Assembly: GCF_036226405.1 (NCBI RefSeq)
Contig: NZ_CP108464.1
Span: forward strand, 1,426,001 to 1,490,000
From: Streptomyces sp. NBC_01260
GTDB taxonomy: Bacteria > Actinomycetota > Actinomycetes > Streptomycetales > Streptomycetaceae
Direction: 5' to 3'
Length of the DNA: 64,000 bases
This document shows positions 8,812 to 17,946 of this stretch, in pieces. Each line of letters starts with the position of its first letter. Positions within the stretch are counted from its first letter, which is position 1. Under the pieces are notes generated by a model. It searched no databases. It was not told where the DNA came from and worked only from the letters and a program-made list of their open reading frames with translations. The position numbers and the translations under genes were made by a program.

Positions 8812-10188
8812 ATGGCAACCAGCGAGTCAGCCGCAGCCGGCGCGGAGTCCGGCACTCCCGGCTCACCGGTCCCCCGCGCCGCGGCAGTTACGGTCCTGGC
8901 CGAGGAGCCGTCCACCGGACTGTTCCCGGCGAAGCCGGAGGCCGGGACCGCCGCTGCCCCGTCATCCGGCAGCGGCACCCCGGCCACCGTGTCCGCTTCC
9001 GCTGCCCCGGCCGCCGCCGAGGAACCCTCCCGAACGGAGGCCGAGGCAGAGACAGAGGCAAGGACTGAGGCCGAGGAGCGGCCCGTGGCGGAGACCGAGC
9101 CGGAAGCCGCCACCGTCGCCGCTGTCGCCACGACCAGCACGGCCACCTCCGCCGAGACCGAGACCGGGACGAAGACCAAGACCGAGACAGCGAAGGCCAC
9201 CACCGGCGCCCGCCGCACCGGAGTGCTCCCGCTGGGCCGCCCCGGCAAGCCCCTGATCGCGGCAGCCGTGGCGGGCGGGCTGGTCCTGGTCGGTGTGCCG
9301 TTCCTGATCTCCGGGCTGTCCGGATCGGGGGACGACACCTCGCCGCCCTCCGCGCTGGCACCCGCGGGCAGCCGGATGGGCCCCGACGGCTCGGGCCCGG
9401 GTTTCGTGCCGGGTCGGCAGAACGCGCCCGGTGACAAGCTGCCGAAGTCCGACGGCAAGCCCTCCGCCGGTTCGGGGACGGGCGGCTCGGGAACGGGCCG
9501 CGCGGCGACGGGCGGAGTGCACGAGGCCGGGACGAAGAGTCTCGCCACGGGCACCGGCGAAGTGGCCAAGGACGCCAAGGCCGGGAAGCACGCCGCGCCT
9601 TCGGCGTCCAAGTCTTCGGCAGCCAAGGACAGCTCCGGCAAACCGGCCGACAAACCGGTGTCGAGCCAGCAGGAGCGGGCGGCCGCGGTCACGTACAGCC
9701 ACTTCATCGGCCCCGGCTGCGACACCCCCGGCTTCGCCACGTCCGACCAGTGGCGCGACAGCAACAGGGGCTGGCGCGGCAGTTCGGGCAGTCAGACGTC
9801 CTACGGGTGCAGCGGGTTCTACTACAGCGTGCCGCTGTCCGACAGCACCACGAAGTCCACCGGCTACGCCCAGTGGAAGTTCCCCACCGGGTCGGTGACC
9901 AAGGGCACCTGCCAGGTCTCGGTCTACATCCCGAACGTCAAGGACCTCAGTTACGTCGGCGGCAACCCGGCCCATTACGCCGTCCACCGCTACTTCCAGG
10001 CCAAGCCGAGCACCCAGATCGACACCTTCGAGATCGACCAGCCCTCGCACCTGGGTCAGTGGATCAACGCCGGAACGTTCCCGGTGAGCACGGGCAAGAT
10101 CTCCATCGTGCTCGACAACCGCGGCAAGACCTCGGGCAACCGGCACGCCGCCGCCGCTCCGATCAAGGTGAAGTGCACGGCGTCGTGA
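8812..10188 (+). CDS. membrane-anchored protein with extracytoplasmic golvesin-like beta domain
   Basis: 458 residues from ATG 8812, with a GAGAGG-like site upstream. Residues 1-140 are Ala/Glu/Thr-rich and disordered. One membrane span lies at about 147-167 (IAAAVAGGLVLVGVPFLISGL) and the remainder is predicted outside. Residues 170-295 are a Gly/Ser/Lys linker. The last 150 residues are beta-rich with Trp/Tyr and four Cys (GCDTP, YGCSG, GTCQV, VKCTA), which could make two disulfides. The strand pattern (AQWKFP, CQVSVYIPN, HLGQWINAGTFPVSTGKISIVLDN) resembles golvesin-C/Xly carbohydrate-binding folds. It follows the 865-aa gene by 66 bases with a hairpin between. It may display a wall- or sugar-binding module for this locus. 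The function is inferred from fold pattern only. Confidence 0.65.
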   Translation: MATSESAAAGAESGTPGSPVPRAAAVTVLAEEPSTGLFPAKPEAGTAAAPSSGSGTPATVSASAAPAAAEEPSRTEAEAETEARTEAEERPVAETEPEAATVAAVATTSTATSAETETGTKTKTETAKATTGARRTGVLPLGRPGKPLIAAAVAGGLVLVGVPFLISGLSGSGDDTSPPSALAPAGSRMGPDGSGPGFVPGRQNAPGDKLPKSDGKPSAGSGTGGSGTGRAATGGVHEAGTKSLATGTGEVAKDAKAGKHAAPSASKSSAAKDSSGKPADKPVSSQQERAAAVTYSHFIGPGCDTPGFATSDQWRDSNRGWRGSSGSQTSYGCSGFYYSVPLSDSTTKSTGYAQWKFPTGSVTKGTCQVSVYIPNVKDLSYVGGNPAHYAVHRYFQAKPSTQIDTFEIDQPSHLGQWINAGTFPVSTGKISIVLDNRGKTSGNRHAAAAPIKVKCTAS

Positions 10189-10209
10189 CCGGGTGCCCGG
10201 GGCCGGTCC

Positions 10210-11598
10210 TCAGGCCCGGTCCGCGCCGGTCCGGTCGCCCGGACCGGCGCCCTGCCGCTTCTGCTCCCTGATCACGTCGCGGTACCAGGTGTACGAGTCC
10301 TTGGGGGTGCGGCGCAGCGTCTCGTAGTCGATGTGGACCAGGCCGAATCGCTTGCTGGCCCCTTCGATCCACTCGATGTTGTCGGTGAGCGACCAGGTGA
10401 AGTAGCCGCGCACGTCGACACCGGCGTCGATGGCCGACCGCAGCGAGTTCAGATGGGCGTCGAGGAAGGCGATCCGGCGGGTGTCCTCGGTCGGTTCGTC
10501 GAAGGCACAGCCGTTCTCGGTGATGTAGAGCGGCGGGAGCCGGTCGCCATAGCGGCTGCTCAGCTGGACGAGGGTCTCGCGCAGCCCGTCGGGGACGACG
10601 GGCCAGCCGAAGTCGGTCGTCTCGTATCCCTCGATCTCCCTTATCCCGAAGGGCAGTTCGTCGGGCATACCGAAGCCGGCGAAGGTGTCGAGGGCCTCGG
10701 CCCTGGGCGCGCCGACGAGCGTGGGGTTGTAGTAGTTGACCCCGTACCAGTCGAGCGGGGCGGAGATGGTCCGCAGGTCGTCCTCGACCGGGCCGGGCAT
10801 CAGCGCGGCGAAGTTCTCGTCGGGGTAGCGGCCGACGAGGAGCGGGTCGGCGAACAGCCGGTTGGTCAGCGTGTCGTACAGCTCGGCGGCGAAGCGGTCC
10901 TCCTCGGACTCCCCCGCGGTCCAGACCGGGGAGTGCGAGACGGCGATGCCGATGTTGCCGGCCCCCGCGGCACGCAGTGCGCGTACGGCCAGGCCGTGGC
11001 CGAGGAGCTGGTGGTGGGCGGCGGGCAGCGCGTCGAAGAGGAGGGCGCGGCCGGGGGCGTGCTCGCCGAGTGCGTAGCCGAGCATGGTCACCTCGGCGGG
11101 TTCGTTGATGGTGATCCACATGGGTACGCGGTCGGCGAGGCGCTCGGCGACGATGCCCGCGTACTCGGCGAAGCGGTAGGCCGTGTCCCGGTTGAGCCAG
11201 CCGCCGACCTCGTCCAGGGGGAGCGGGGTGTCCCAGTGGTAGAGGGTGGGGGCGGGGGTGATCCCGCGGGCGCAGAGCTCGTCGACGAGGCGGTCGTAGA
11301 AGTCGAGTCCCTTGGGGTTGACCGGCCCGCTGCCTCCGGGGACGACGCGCGGCCAGCTCACCGAGAACCGGAAGGCGTCGGCGCCGAGTCCGGCCAGCAG
11401 GGCGACGTCCTCGCGGTAGTGCCGGTGGAAGCCCGTACCGCGGCCGGTGTCGGTGCCGTCCTTGATCCGTCCGGGCTGCGCGGCGAAGGCGTCCCAGCCG
11501 GAGGGGCCCTTGCCGTCGGTGTCGGCGGCCCCCTCGGTCTGGAAGGCGGAGGCGGAGGCTCCCCAGAGGAAACCGGGCGGGAACATCGGCACAGTCAT
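10210..11598 (-). CDS. GH1 family beta-glucosidase
   Basis: 462 residues from ATG 11598-11596, which has GGAGG well placed upstream. An in-frame start 18 codons earlier lacks such a site. Glycoside hydrolase family 1: N-terminal FLWGASASAFQTEG, acid/base Glu166 in TINEP and nucleophile Glu361 in YITENG, with length typical of the family. It retains beta-D-glucosidic hydrolysis residues and has no signal peptide, so it is cytoplasmic and likely acts on imported cello-oligosaccharide or a similar beta-glucoside. It is divergent from treZ across 163 bases and convergent with the membrane protein gene to its left. The exact sugar cannot be read from sequence. Confidence 0.95.
   Translation of the reverse strand: MTVPMFPPGFLWGASASAFQTEGAADTDGKGPSGWDAFAAQPGRIKDGTDTGRGTGFHRHYREDVALLAGLGADAFRFSVSWPRVVPGGSGPVNPKGLDFYDRLVDELCARGITPAPTLYHWDTPLPLDEVGGWLNRDTAYRFAEYAGIVAERLADRVPMWITINEPAEVTMLGYALGEHAPGRALLFDALPAAHHQLLGHGLAVRALRAAGAGNIGIAVSHSPVWTAGESEEDRFAAELYDTLTNRLFADPLLVGRYPDENFAALMPGPVEDDLRTISAPLDWYGVNYYNPTLVGAPRAEALDTFAGFGMPDELPFGIREIEGYETTDFGWPVVPDGLRETLVQLSSRYGDRLPPLYITENGCAFDEPTEDTRRIAFLDAHLNSLRSAIDAGVDVRGYFTWSLTDNIEWIEGASKRFGLVHIDYETLRRTPKDSYTWYRDVIREQKRQGAGPGDRTGADRA
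10223..10250. terminator. 12-bp inverted repeat between convergent genes
   Basis: GCGCCGGTCCGG (10223-10234) and its exact reverse complement (10239-10250) flank a 4-base loop, 35 bases past the stop of the rightward gene and inside the last codons of the GH1 gene. It probably terminates the rightward transcript. Confidence 0.45.
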
Positions 11599-11702
11599 CT
11601 CGGCCTCCACAGCCGTCAGAGGGAGTGCGTATGGCAGAACCTGGCAGGGCAATGATCAGAACCAGACCTTAATCGCCAGTAACGGGCTCGATCCAGTGTC
11701 GT

Positions 11703-11731
11703 TGGTCGGTGATCGCGGCTTCTGCCGACCA
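11703..11731. promoter_or_regulatory. inverted repeat in the bgl/treZ divergent promoter region
   Basis: TGGTCGG (11703-11709) is repeated in inverted orientation (CCGACCA, 11725-11731) with a 15-base spacer, 31 bases upstream of the treZ start. It could be an operator for a sugar-responsive repressor. A 7-bp match in GC-rich DNA is weak evidence. Confidence 0.25.
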
Positions 11732-11761
11732 TGGACGGGACGAGGAGACGAGGAGCGTCGC

Positions 11762-13522
11762 ATGCTGTTCGACGTATGGGCACCGGATGCGGAATCGGCC
11801 GCTCTGCGGCTGGCGGGCGAATTGTGGCCCATGGAGCGCGATCCCGTGCGGGCGGGCTGGTGGACGGCCGACGCGCGGGCCGCGGACGGCGACCGCTACG
11901 GCTTCGTCCTCGACGGCGGGCCGGTGCTCCCCGACCCCCGCTCGCGGCGCCAGCCGGACGGGCCGGACGGCGAGAGCGCGGTCGTCGACCACTCCGGGTT
12001 CGCATGGCGCTCCGACTGGGCCGGGCGCGGGCTGCCGGGCGCCGTCCTGTACGAGCTGCACATCGGTACGTTCACCGCCGAGGGCACCTTCGACGCGGCG
12101 GCCGCACGGCTCGGGCATCTGGCCGAACTCGGCATCACCCATGTCTCACTGATGCCGGTCTGCCCCTTCCCCGGTGTCCACGGCTGGGGGTACGAGGGGG
12201 TGTCGCTGTGGGCCGTGCACGAGCCGTACGGCGGCCCGGAGGGGCTGAAGCGCTTTGTCGACACCGCGCACGGGCTCGGTCTCGCGGTCGTCCTGGACGT
12301 CGTCCACAACCACCTGGGCCCCTCCGGCAACCACCTCCCGTCCTTCGGCCCGTACTTCACCGAGACGCACCACACACCGTGGGGCGCGGCGGTCAATCTG
12401 GACGCCCCCGGCTCCGACGAGGTGCGGGCGTTCCTGCTGGGCAGCGCGCTCGCCTGGCTGCGCGACTACCGGCTGGACGGTCTGCGGCTCGACGCGGTCC
12501 ACGCCCTGGCCGACACCCGGGCGCTGACGTTCCTGGAGGAGCTGTCCGCGGCGACCGACGCGCTCTCCGCCGAACTGGCCCGTCCGCTCTCGCTGATCGC
12601 GGAGTCCGACCTCTGCGACCCGCGTACGACGACGCCCCGGGAGTCGGGCGGCACCGGTCTGCACGCGCAGTGGAACGACGACTTCCACCACAGTCTGCAC
12701 ACCGCCCTCACCGGCGAGGCCCAGGGCTACTACGCGGACTTCGCCGTCGCCCCGCTGGCCGCGCTCGCCAAGACCGTGACGAGCGCCTTCTTCCACAACG
12801 GGACGTACTCCGGCTTCCGCGGCCGGACGCACGGGCGCCCCGTCGACGTCACCCGCAGCGCCGCCCACCGCTTCGTCGGCTATGCGCAGACGCACGACCA
12901 GATCGGCAACCGGGCGCTCGGCGACCGGCTCGCCGCCTCCCTCTCCCCCGGTCTGCTGGCCTGCGCGGCGGCGCTCGTGCTGACCGGACCGTTCACGCCG
13001 ATGCTCTTCATGGGCGAGGAGTGGGGCGCCCGTACCCCCTGGCAGTTCTTCACCGACCACACCGACCCGGAGCTGGCCGAGGCGGTACGCAACGGCAGAC
13101 GGCGGGAGTTCGGCGCGCACGGCTGGGCCGAGGAGGACATCCCGGACCCGCAGGACCCGGCCACCCGGGACCGCTCCTGCCTGGACTGGAGCGAGCCGGG
13201 GCGGGAGCCGCACGCCCGGCTGCACGCCTGGTACCGCGAGCTGATCGCGCTGCGCCGCGTCATGCCCGACCTCCGCGACCCGGATCTGGCGACGGTGAAA
13301 CCGGCGTACGACGACGAGGCCCGCTGGCTCGCCTTCCGCCGGGGCGATCTGCGGATCGCGGTCAACCTGGACGAGAAGCCCGCCACGATCCCGCTCGGGG
13401 GCGGCCGGCACCGGAGCGGCGGCGGCCGGGTGCTGGCCGCCTGGCAGCCGGTCGAGGCGCCCGGCGCGGACGGGGCGCTGCACCTTCCGCCGGAGTCGTG
13501 CGTGGTGCTGGCCGACGACTGA
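11762..13522 (+). CDS. treZ: malto-oligosyltrehalose trehalohydrolase
   Basis: 586 residues from ATG 11762, with GAGGAG upstream. GH13 alpha-amylase superfamily with all four conserved regions: DVVHNH (Asp179), GLRLDAVHAL with nucleophile Asp244, LIAESD with general acid Glu281, and THDQIGN with Asp379. The DQIGN form, the short N-terminal beta domain (LFDVWAPDA) and the length identify TreZ, which releases trehalose from maltooligosyltrehalose made by TreY. The treY and treX partners are not in this window, so substrate must come from elsewhere on the chromosome. It is divergent from the GH1 gene and convergent with the M24 peptidase. Confidence 0.95.
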   Translation: MLFDVWAPDAESAALRLAGELWPMERDPVRAGWWTADARAADGDRYGFVLDGGPVLPDPRSRRQPDGPDGESAVVDHSGFAWRSDWAGRGLPGAVLYELHIGTFTAEGTFDAAAARLGHLAELGITHVSLMPVCPFPGVHGWGYEGVSLWAVHEPYGGPEGLKRFVDTAHGLGLAVVLDVVHNHLGPSGNHLPSFGPYFTETHHTPWGAAVNLDAPGSDEVRAFLLGSALAWLRDYRLDGLRLDAVHALADTRALTFLEELSAATDALSAELARPLSLIAESDLCDPRTTTPRESGGTGLHAQWNDDFHHSLHTALTGEAQGYYADFAVAPLAALAKTVTSAFFHNGTYSGFRGRTHGRPVDVTRSAAHRFVGYAQTHDQIGNRALGDRLAASLSPGLLACAAALVLTGPFTPMLFMGEEWGARTPWQFFTDHTDPELAEAVRNGRRREFGAHGWAEEDIPDPQDPATRDRSCLDWSEPGREPHARLHAWYRELIALRRVMPDLRDPDLATVKPAYDDEARWLAFRRGDLRIAVNLDEKPATIPLGGGRHRSGGGRVLAAWQPVEAPGADGALHLPPESCVVLADD

Positions 13523-13551
13523 GCGTCCGCCGCCGGTGGACCGGCCCGCCG

Positions 13552-14682
13552 CTACTCGACGATCGCCAGTTCGCGCGCGGTGGCGTTGAGGCGTCGGCCG
13601 CCGTCCTCGGTGACGGTCACGATGTCCTCGATCCGCACACCGAACCGGCCCGGCAGATAGACGCCGGGCTCCACGGAGAAGCACATGCCGGGGACGAGCG
13701 GCTGCTCCTCTCCCTCGATCATGTAAGGGGGCTCGTGGGTGGTGACGCCGATGCCGTGGCCCGTGCGGTGGATGAACCGGTCGCCGTAGCCGAACTCGGT
13801 GATGACGGCGCGGGCGGCCCGGTCGATGTCCTGGCAGGCGGCACCGGGCCGGACCGCGTTGCAGCCGGCCTCCTGCGCCTCCCGGACGATGTCGTGGACC
13901 CGCTGCTCCTCGGCGGTGGGTTCGCCGACGTGGACCGTGCGGGAGGTGTCGGAGCCGTAGCCGTGCTTGAGGCCGCCGAAGTCGAGCACGACCATGTCGC
14001 CCCGCTCGATGGTGCGGCCACCCGCCTCGTGGTGCGGGTTGGCGCCGTTCGGCCCGGAGCCGACCACGGTGAAGTCGACCTGGGAGTGCCCGTACTCGGT
14101 GAGCAGCCGGGCCAGATCGGCGGCGACCTCGGTCTCCGCCCGGCCGGCGAACCGGACCTTGAGGATTTCCCCGTACGTGGCGTCGGCGGCGGCGCCGGCC
14201 GCGGCGATCCGCTCCAGCTCGGCGGCGTCCTTCACGGCGCGCAGCATCGGCAGCACCTCGGTGAGGGAGGCGTACGAGGTCCCGGGCAGGTACTGCTGGA
14301 GGCCGAGCAGATGCATCGCCCAGGCGTTGTCGCTGATCCCGAACCGCCCCTTCGCGTCGAGCAGCGGTGCCGTGACGGCGTACGGGTCCTTGCCGTCCGT
14401 CCAGTCCCGCAGGGTCAGGGCGGGCGCGCCGACGGCCTGCTCCGCGTCCGGCGCCTCCAGCGTCGGTACGACCAGGACGGGGTCCTGCCCGGCGGCGAGG
14501 ACGAGCACGGTGAGGCGCTCGGTGATCGCGGTGGGCCGGTACCCCGTCAGGTAGACGAGATCGGGTCCGGGCGCGACCAGCACTCCGGCGAGTCCGGCGG
14601 CGGCGGCGCTCTCGGCGGCCCGCGCCATCCGGGCCCGGTAGTCGTCGGCGGTGAACGGCACGGGCTGGTGCGGGCTGGACAT
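13552..14682 (-). CDS. M24 family Xaa-Pro aminopeptidase
   Basis: 376 residues from ATG 14682-14680 with AGGAGG at ideal spacing. The N-terminal creatinase-like domain is followed by a pita-bread metallopeptidase domain. The dinuclear metal ligands are visible in order: Asp in VVLDFGG, Asp in GSDTSRT, His in HRTGHGIG, Glu in SVEPGVYLPG and Glu in GVRIEDIV. It removes N-terminal residues before proline in peptides and is cytoplasmic. It is convergent with treZ (29 bases apart) and codirectional with the kinase gene upstream (68 bases). Confidence 0.93.
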   Translation of the reverse strand: MSSPHQPVPFTADDYRARMARAAESAAAAGLAGVLVAPGPDLVYLTGYRPTAITERLTVLVLAAGQDPVLVVPTLEAPDAEQAVGAPALTLRDWTDGKDPYAVTAPLLDAKGRFGISDNAWAMHLLGLQQYLPGTSYASLTEVLPMLRAVKDAAELERIAAAGAAADATYGEILKVRFAGRAETEVAADLARLLTEYGHSQVDFTVVGSGPNGANPHHEAGGRTIERGDMVVLDFGGLKHGYGSDTSRTVHVGEPTAEEQRVHDIVREAQEAGCNAVRPGAACQDIDRAARAVITEFGYGDRFIHRTGHGIGVTTHEPPYMIEGEEQPLVPGMCFSVEPGVYLPGRFGVRIEDIVTVTEDGGRRLNATARELAIVE

Positions 14683-14750
14683 GCGGGACCTCCTGGGGGC
14701 ACGGAACGGCTCCCTGCATCCTGCCGGTACGGACGGCCGGACGCGAGCGT

Positions 14751-15413
14751 TCAAGGGCGGGGGCCGTGCGGTTCCTCCCGGGCTCCGGGACCGGCCCGCA
14801 GCACGAGGTCGGCCCGGTCGCGGCCGCGGGCGACGAGCCGGGCGTTCGCCTCGTCGGAGCCGGCGGCCCAGCGCTCCGCGTACGGCCGCGGCTTCCCGAA
14901 CCGCACATGCCGGTCGACGAGCCTGCGAATCCGTACGTCCTGGTCGATTTCCAGGTACCACGCCTCGTCGAGCAGCCCGCGCACCGGCTCCCAGCCGCCG
15001 TCCCCGTGCAGCAGGTAGTTGCCCTCGGTGACGACCAGCGGAACGTCCGGACCGACCGGGACGGAGCCGGCGACCGGCTGCTCCAGGGCCCTGTCGAACG
15101 CGGGGGCGTACACGACGGTCCCGGGTTCCGGTGCCCGCAGCCGCCGGAGCAGGGCGGCGTACCCGGCGGCGTCGAAGGTGTCGGGCGCGCCCTTGCGCGC
15201 GGCGCGGCCGAGCCGTTCCAGTTCGGCCTGGGCGAGGTGGAAACCGTCCATGGGTACGAGCACGGCGAGCGGCCCCAGCGCGTCGACCAGTTGTCCGGCC
15301 AGGGTGGACTTGCCGGCGCCGGGCGGACCGGCGATACCGAGAACGCGGCGCTTCCCGGCCAGGGCGAGCCGGCGGGCCCGGGCCGTCAGCCCGGTGAGGT
15401 CACTGGTGTCCAT
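14751..15413 (-). CDS. uridine kinase-like P-loop nucleoside/nucleotide kinase family protein
   Basis: 220 residues from ATG 15413-15411. Walker A GPPGAGKST lies at about residues 30-38, followed by VPMDGFHLAQAELERLG (substrate-binding Asp/His as in the phosphoribulokinase/uridine kinase/CoaA superfamily), VVTEGNYLL (Walker B-like) and a late RHVRFGK lid. Length matches YggC/FrcK-type small kinases rather than pantothenate kinase. The substrate is unknown, possibly a sugar or nucleoside. The ribosome binding site is weak. It is divergent from the VOC gene with 75 bases between. Confidence 0.85.
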   Translation of the reverse strand: MDTSDLTGLTARARRLALAGKRRVLGIAGPPGAGKSTLAGQLVDALGPLAVLVPMDGFHLAQAELERLGRAARKGAPDTFDAAGYAALLRRLRAPEPGTVVYAPAFDRALEQPVAGSVPVGPDVPLVVTEGNYLLHGDGGWEPVRGLLDEAWYLEIDQDVRIRRLVDRHVRFGKPRPYAERWAAGSDEANARLVARGRDRADLVLRAGPGAREEPHGPRP

Positions 15414-15488
15414 GGCGGATATTGTCCCGCTACGGGACCGGCGGCCTCCGGGCCGCACCCCCGCCCGCCCCGAGCACCGAGGATCCCC

Positions 15489-15875
15489 ATGCCGCACATC
15501 GCCCTGGTCACCCTGGTCGTCCGCGACTACGACGAGGCCCGCGACTTCTACACCGATGCCCTCGGCTTCGAGCTGGTCGAGGACACCGACCGGGGCGACG
15601 GCTCCCGCTGGATCGTCGTCCGGCCGCGCGGTGCGCAGGGTACGGGGCTGCTGCTGGCCCGGGCCAAGGACGAGGAGCAGGGGGCGAGCGTCGGGGCGCA
15701 GACCGGTGGCAGGGTCGGCTTCTTCCTGCACACGGAGGACTTCGCGGCCGACCACGCGCGCATGTTGGCGGCCGGGGTGCGGTTCCTGGAGGAGCCCCGG
15801 CACGAGGTCTACGGTTCGGTCGCGGTCTTCGAGGACCTGTACGGAAACCGCTGGGACCTGCTCCAGCCCGCCTGA
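15489..15875 (+). CDS. VOC (glyoxalase/bleomycin-resistance) family protein
   Basis: 128 residues from ATG 15489 with GAGG upstream. Single vicinal-oxygen-chelate unit: ALVTLVVRDYDEARDFYTDALGFELVED, then FFLHTEDFAADHARMLAAGVRF and the closing VFEDLYGNRWDLLQP, where Glu is a metal ligand. Such proteins act as dimers in metal-dependent lyase, dioxygenase or drug-sequestering roles. No substrate can be assigned. It is a single gene facing the response regulator. Confidence 0.9.
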   Translation: MPHIALVTLVVRDYDEARDFYTDALGFELVEDTDRGDGSRWIVVRPRGAQGTGLLLARAKDEEQGASVGAQTGGRVGFFLHTEDFAADHARMLAAGVRFLEEPRHEVYGSVAVFEDLYGNRWDLLQPA

Positions 15876-15900
15876 TCCGGCCGGGACGCCGGCGGGGCGC

Positions 15901-16560
15901 TCAGCGCGTGCCGTTGCCCTCCAGGTACGCCAGCACCGCGAGGACCCGGCGGTGGACCGTGCCATCGTCGGGTTCGAGGCCGAGCTTGGCGAAGATCGAG
16001 CCGATGTGCTTGCTCACCGCCCGTTCGGTGACGACGAGTTCGGCGGCGATGGTGCCGTTCGCCTTGCCCTGGGCCATCAGTTCCAGGACCTCCCGCTCGC
16101 GGGGCGTGAGGCTCAGCAGCGGCTTCGCGGACGCCTTGCGGGTCAGCAGCTGGCTCACCACCTCCGGATCGAGCGCGGTGCCGCCGTCCGCCACCCGGTC
16201 GAGGGCCTGGAGGAACTGGTCGACCCGGCCCACCCGGTCCTTGAGCAGATAACCGATGCCCTGCGCGCCCTGGGCGAGCAGCTCGGCGGCGTACGTCTCC
16301 TCGACGTACTGCGAGAGGACCAGGATCGGCAGGTCGGGGAGTTCCTTCCGGGCGGCGACGGCGGCGCGCAGCCCCTCGTCGCGGAACGTGGGCGGCAGCC
16401 GTACGTCGAGCACGGCGGCGTCCGGGCGGTGCTCCAGCAGAGCGGGCAGCACCTCGGGCCCGGCCGCGACGTCGGCCACCACCTCGTGGCCCGAGCTGGT
16501 GAGCAGCAGGATCAGGCCCTCCCTCAGCAGGGCGTTGTCCTCGGCGATCACGATCCGCAC
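15901..16560 (-). CDS. NarL/LuxR-type response regulator
   Basis: 219 residues from GTG 16560-16558. The start overlaps the end of the kinase gene by 13 bases and has GGAG upstream. Receiver domain 1-120 has the acidic pair Glu7/Asp8, phospho-acceptor Asp52 (VLDVRLP) and the conserved Lys in YLLKD. The LuxR-type HTH at about 150-205 includes LSLTPREREVLELMAQG and VSKHIGSIFAKLGL. It is translationally coupled to its cognate kinase and probably regulates the divergent ABC exporter about 1.4 kb away. Confidence 0.95.
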   Translation of the reverse strand: MRIVIAEDNALLREGLILLLTSSGHEVVADVAAGPEVLPALLEHRPDAAVLDVRLPPTFRDEGLRAAVAARKELPDLPILVLSQYVEETYAAELLAQGAQGIGYLLKDRVGRVDQFLQALDRVADGGTALDPEVVSQLLTRKASAKPLLSLTPREREVLELMAQGKANGTIAAELVVTERAVSKHIGSIFAKLGLEPDDGTVHRRVLAVLAYLEGNGTR

Positions 16561-17777
16561 GGTAGCTCCACTTCGATGTCGGTCGGCCCTCCGATGGGGC
16601 TGCTGATGCGGGTGGTGCCGTCCAGGGCGGCGATCCGCCGCCTGATTCCGACCAGCCCGCTGCCGGCGCACTCGTCCGCGCCGCCGCGCCCATCGTCGCC
16701 GATGGACACGAGCAGTACGCCGGGGGCCCGGCCGATCCGGACGCTCGCGGCAGTGGCGCCGCTGTGTTTGCTGATGTTGGTGAGTGCCTCGGCGACGACG
16801 AAGTAGGCGGCTGCCTCGATCGCCGCGGGGAGCCGCCGCCCGTCCTGGACGCCGTCGAGTTCCACCGTGACGGGGACGCCCGCCCCGGCCGCCAGCGCCC
16901 GCACGGCGCCGTCCAGTCCACGGTCCGTCAGCACCGGCGGATGGATGCCGCGCACGACGTGCCGCAGCTCGGCCAGTGCCGCCTCGGCACCGTCCTGGGC
17001 CTCGTCGAGGCGCAGGCGTGCGGCGGCCGGGTCCCGGTCCAGGAGCTGTTTGGCCAGCCCGACCCGCATCGACAGGGCGACGATCCTGGCCTGGGCTCCG
17101 TCGTGCAGATCCCGTTCGATGCGCCGGAGTTCGGCGCCGTGCGCCTCGACCGCCCCGGCCCGGCTCTCCGTCAGCTGGCCGATGCGCTCGGTGAGCTCGG
17201 CGGACGGCGAGGCGGTGAGCAGGGAACGGGTCCAGCTCGCGGAGAGCTCGGCGAGTACCGGGTGCCAGCGCAGCACCCAGCCGCGCCGCACGGGCGGCGG
17301 TGTGCCGTACTCGTCGGCGGTCCGCCGGTCCAGCAGGTGTACGGCGGACAGCCCGATCCCGTCCACCAGCATCCCGACCGGCCACAGCACCATCGTGAGG
17401 TAGCCGAGCCCGTTGCCGATCAGGGCCTGGGCCGGCAGCCAGACGGCCTCGCGCCAGTTCGTGGGATCGGTGAGCACCCGCCTGACCCGCTCGGCCAGTT
17501 CACCCCGGTCCAGTGGCAGATACCGCGTCGGGCGGAACGGGACACCGAGGTACGCGGCCGCCCTGCGCCGCTCGGACTCGGCGAACCGGTGCAGCACCTT
17601 CGCCGCCTCGGGGAGCGCGGGCAGCCCGATGATCACGACGCCGAACAGCAGGACCGCCACCACCAGGAACGCGCTGACATAGGCGAGCAGCGCCACCGGG
17701 ATGCCGATGAAGAGGTAGCGGGAGGCATGCCACGAACTCCGGACGGCGGCCATCAGCGGGTGGGGAGTGGTGCTCAT
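16548..17777 (-). CDS. sensor histidine kinase (HisKA_3 type)
   Basis: 409 residues from ATG 17777-17775. The N-terminal 170 residues form a putative-sensor domain with about four membrane segments (IGIPVALLAYVSAFLVVAVLL and GLGYLTMVLWPVGMLVDGIGL are the clearest). The dimerisation/phosphoacceptor motif RRIERDLHDGAQ carries His225. The Bergerat ATPase domain shows EALTNISKHS (N box), GDDGRGG and GSGLVGIRRRI (G boxes). It autophosphorylates and passes phosphate to Asp52 of the overlapping regulator. It is divergent from an ABC transporter operon with 169 bases between, a common arrangement for drug- or peptide-stress systems. The signal is unknown. Confidence 0.94.
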   Translation of the reverse strand: MSTTPHPLMAAVRSSWHASRYLFIGIPVALLAYVSAFLVVAVLLFGVVIIGLPALPEAAKVLHRFAESERRRAAAYLGVPFRPTRYLPLDRGELAERVRRVLTDPTNWREAVWLPAQALIGNGLGYLTMVLWPVGMLVDGIGLSAVHLLDRRTADEYGTPPPVRRGWVLRWHPVLAELSASWTRSLLTASPSAELTERIGQLTESRAGAVEAHGAELRRIERDLHDGAQARIVALSMRVGLAKQLLDRDPAAARLRLDEAQDGAEAALAELRHVVRGIHPPVLTDRGLDGAVRALAAGAGVPVTVELDGVQDGRRLPAAIEAAAYFVVAEALTNISKHSGATAASVRIGRAPGVLLVSIGDDGRGGADECAGSGLVGIRRRIAALDGTTRISSPIGGPTDIEVELPCGS

Positions 17778-17946
17778 GACGCACCACGTTACGGGGGCCC
17801 GGCCGCCACCGGAGTGGTGCGATCCCCCCGGACCGTGGTGGACCGGGCTGCACCCCGGCCCGGGAGCCCGCCCCCTGGCCCCCGCGCACCCCCTGCTCAT
17901 AGCGTTTTCGCAGGTCAGGAAGTACGGAAGAAGCGAGGGGACCAGG

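Noticed and set aside
12146..14908. Long minus-strand frame covering treZ
   Set aside because: Shadow frame; treZ catalytic motifs are on the plus strand and M24 motifs are in another minus frame.
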